A stretch of 64,000 nt of DNA from contig CM043950.1 in the NCBI GenBank assembly GCA_014529385.2, positions 155,356,045 through 155,420,044 of the forward strand. Direction: 5' to 3'. A model generated the notes under the pieces. The model worked only from the letters and a program-made list of their open reading frames with translations, was not told where the DNA came from and made no database searches. Shown here one piece after another: positions 62,214-64,000 of the stretch; position 1 is the first letter of the stretch; the number at the start of each line of letters is the position of its first letter. The translations under genes were made by a program, and so were the position numbers. This DNA is from Adiantum capillus-veneris. Taxonomy: Eukaryota > Streptophyta > Polypodiopsida > Polypodiales > Pteridaceae.

Positions 62214-62717
62214 CTACTTCGGTGACAAGAAGTAGCACAAACTCTGATGGTCTGTAAAGACAGTAAAATCCGCTCCGAGTAGGTAATGCTGCCACTGAGT
62301 AAGAGCGTGGATAACCGCCAAAAGCTCTTTCCCATAGATCTGTGCTGTCATCTCCGGCCTAGAGAACAAACGGCTCTCGTAAGCTATGACATGGCCTTCT
62401 TGCATCAAGACCGCACCCAGACTACGACCACAAGCATCACAATATACTTCAAATGACTTCTGCAAGTCCGACAAAGTCAAAATAGGTCCCGTAGTCAATT
62501 TCTCTTTCAATGTCCAAAAGGCAGTCACCTCTGTGGGTCCCCACGAAAAAGGTACTCCTTTCTGTGTCAAGGTATGCAAAGGGGAAGCAACCTCTGCAAA
62601 CTTTCGTATGAACCGCCTGTAGTACGAACACAATCCCAAGAAGCTTCTAACTTCATGGACATTCCTCAAATCGGGCCAATCACGGATAGTCTCTATCTTG
62701 GCCGGGTCCATTTGCAC
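62214..62717 (-). pseudogene. chromovirus RT thumb/connection and RNase H
   Basis: IETIRDWPDLRNVHEVRSFL, GLCSYYRRFIRKFAEVASPL (RT connection), then FEVYCDACGRSLGAVLMQEG (first RNase H Asp in YCDA), [20 protein letters not shown] (Glu) and [14 protein letters not shown] (Asp in TDHQSL). Follows the RT frame after a frameshift near 62720. Confidence 0.88.
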
Positions 62718-63397
62718 TCCTGCTGTGCTGCTGACACAATGTGTCCCAAAAAGTGTATCTCTGGTAGGAAAAATTCACTTTTCTTAGCATTAATCACTAA
62801 TGTGTGATCTCGTAATGCCTGAAAGACTTGAAGCAGATGATCTCTGTGTTCTGCCTCATTCTTGGAGAAAACAATGATGTCGTCAAAGAAAGTGCCAACA
62901 AATAGCCTGTACTCTCGAAAAATCCTGTCCATCATCCGGTTAAATGTCGCAGGAGCATTGGTTAAGCCAAAAGGCATCACCAAAAACTCAAATAACCCAA
63001 AAGTCATCCGAAAAGCTGTCTTGTAGACATCTCCTGGTGCTATCCTGATCTGATGATATCCACTCTTCAAGTCAATCCTGCTAAAGCATGAGGATCCCTG
63101 TAACCTGTCGAGTATATCATCGATCCTAGGAATCGGAAATCTGTTCTTGATGGTGATTTCGTTGAGAGTGCTATAATCGATGCACATTCTCCAAGATCCG
63201 TCTTTCTTCAAAACCAACAACACTGGAGAGCAATACGGTGAAGTACTAGGCTGGACAAGACCCTTTTCCAAGAGGTCTTTCACTGAGTTCATAATTTTTT
63301 CATTCTGTACCCGGCTCACACGATAAGGTGGCCAATTCGGTGGCGAGCTTCCAGATATCAGATCAATGGTATGATCTTCAGGCCCTCTTAAAAGCAA
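62693..63397 (-). pseudogene. chromovirus reverse transcriptase
   Basis: Residues 1-50 form the entry region (HTIDLISGSSPPNWPPYRVS), followed by CSPVLLVLKKDGSWRMCIDY, NRFPIPRIDDILDRLQGSSC, FSRIDLKSGYHQIRI (first catalytic Asp), FEFLVMPFGLTNAPATFNRM and VGTFFDDIIVFSKNEAEH (FFDD at the YxDD position). The frame breaks near 62725, where a few extra bases change 'APGVQMD' to 'AAQQECKW'. Almost intact otherwise; a close relative of the fragment at 52.8-53.7 kb. Confidence 0.92.
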
Positions 63398-63399
63398 TC

Positions 63400-63850
63400 G
63401 GCATGAGCGTGGAGAAAAAAATCTTGGCGTTCTTTTCTTCAGGTCAAAACATATTCAACCTTTATCCATCGTTCAGTTCTCCCAAAAGAATGAGTAAGAG
63501 AACTGAAGTTCATCAAGTACAATCTCTAAGCCCTTCATTTATCAAAGTCGCTTTCTCGGCCCGGTAGTCAACCACGGCGTAGTTCTTGTGGTACCAAGGG
63601 ATCCCGAGTAGAACGTCACTCGCGTGCCCTGAACACCCCTGTCATTGCAAACAAAGTTTGCCAATGCTCGGTGTAATGGCAACATCCCATCCGGGTGCCA
63701 GTCGAACTACCTCCGCCTGTGGCGTTAGTCTGTCGGACGTAGTTCCAAATCGAGCCGCCAATTCCAAGTGAAAAGAAGTTGGCCTTGGCTCCTTCAAAAG
63801 AGCTTCCTGATCCTTCACTTTGCCCCGAAAGCGGCAAAGTTTGTACTTTC
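63400..63850 (-). pseudogene. chromovirus protease region
   Basis: With shifts the minus strand reads FHLELAARFGTTSDRLTPQA, ITPSIGKLCLQ and, near 63600-63540, DVLLGIPWYHKNYAVVDYRA, which is the end of the retropepsin fold in gypsy elements (D.ILG.PWL....V.D). The active-site DTGA segment is not readable. Confidence 0.6.
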
Positions 63851-64000
63851 ATTCATTAGATTCGGTGCAGGTCCCACGCCATGTGGTACCAGTTCTGCTT
63901 TTCTATCTGCCTTTTCTGCCACATTCCTCAGCTGCTCTCGAACTCTCAGACCTGTCGTCGTCTTTATCATTCTATTCTTTCTATGCCTTATCAGGGCACT

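Larger units (their letters stand above)
60128..64000 (-). mobile_element. Ty3/gypsy chromovirus, 3' LTR-side part (runs off the window)
   Basis: Minus-strand order from 63850 to 60780: protease end, RT, RNase H, integrase, chromodomain, then polypurine tract and LTR. The presence of a chromodomain defines it as a chromovirus. Gag and the 5' LTR are beyond the right edge. Several frameshifts, stops and an integrase deletion make this copy inactive. Confidence 0.88.

Overview
This window is nuclear DNA from a land plant with a large, transposon-rich genome. The evidence is a split gene for a plant-specific SCD2-like coiled-coil protein, LTR elements primed by initiator tRNA-Met, a chromovirus with a chromodomain, LINEs with apurinic endonuclease and RT domains, telomere-like TTAGGG blocks and many long (GA/CT)n tracts. 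A fern or other non-angiosperm with a big genome seems likely, but this is a weak inference. No bacterial operon, CRISPR array, rRNA or intact tRNA gene was seen.

Host gene. On the minus strand, at least 15 short exons between 47331 and 27653 join in phase into about 406 codons of a STOMATAL CYTOKINESIS DEFECTIVE 2-like protein. The 5' exons lie outside the window or were lost, and the last short exon was not found. Two introns are inflated by transposons. The intron at 37230-45556 (8.3 kb) holds a LINE, a hAT-type MITE and a Ty3/gypsy fragment. The intron at 28064-34230 (6.2 kb) holds a solo LTR with a perfect target duplication, a second hAT-type MITE, LINE pieces and a gypsy integrase scrap.

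Left part (1-27 kb). Decayed elements: the 5' end of a minus-strand LTR element (1-2100), an unidentified two-piece coding region (2.3-3.1 kb), a minus-strand transposase-like pseudogene (4.7-7.1 kb) followed by a broken histone H3-like sequence (3.68-4.0 kb), an old minus-strand Ty3/gypsy element with an Athila/Tat-like primer site (11-15.3 kb), a pair of tRNA-like SINE copies (18.4-18.8 kb), and a plus-strand chromovirus integrase split by a 1.34-kb insertion (21.1-23.8 kb).

Right part (47-64 kb). A nested block. A minus-strand non-autonomous LTR element (47880-50660) sits in an older gypsy remnant. A plus-strand LINE ORF1 piece abuts a minus-strand chromovirus pol (52.2-53.9 kb). A second copy of the non-autonomous element (from 53902) is itself interrupted by a plus-strand non-autonomous LTR element (55833-59742) that carries an unusual His/Asp-rich repeat ORF. 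The block ends in a minus-strand chromovirus (60.1 kb to the window end) whose LTR end and polypurine tract resemble those of the non-autonomous family, so it may supply its enzymes.

The most interesting signals are the repeat-protein ORF carried by the LTR element, the two related hAT-type MITEs with 8-bp target duplications and different subterminal repeats, the histone H3-like pseudogene beside a transposase-like gene, and a LINE 3'-end family whose tails run into (TC)n microsatellites.
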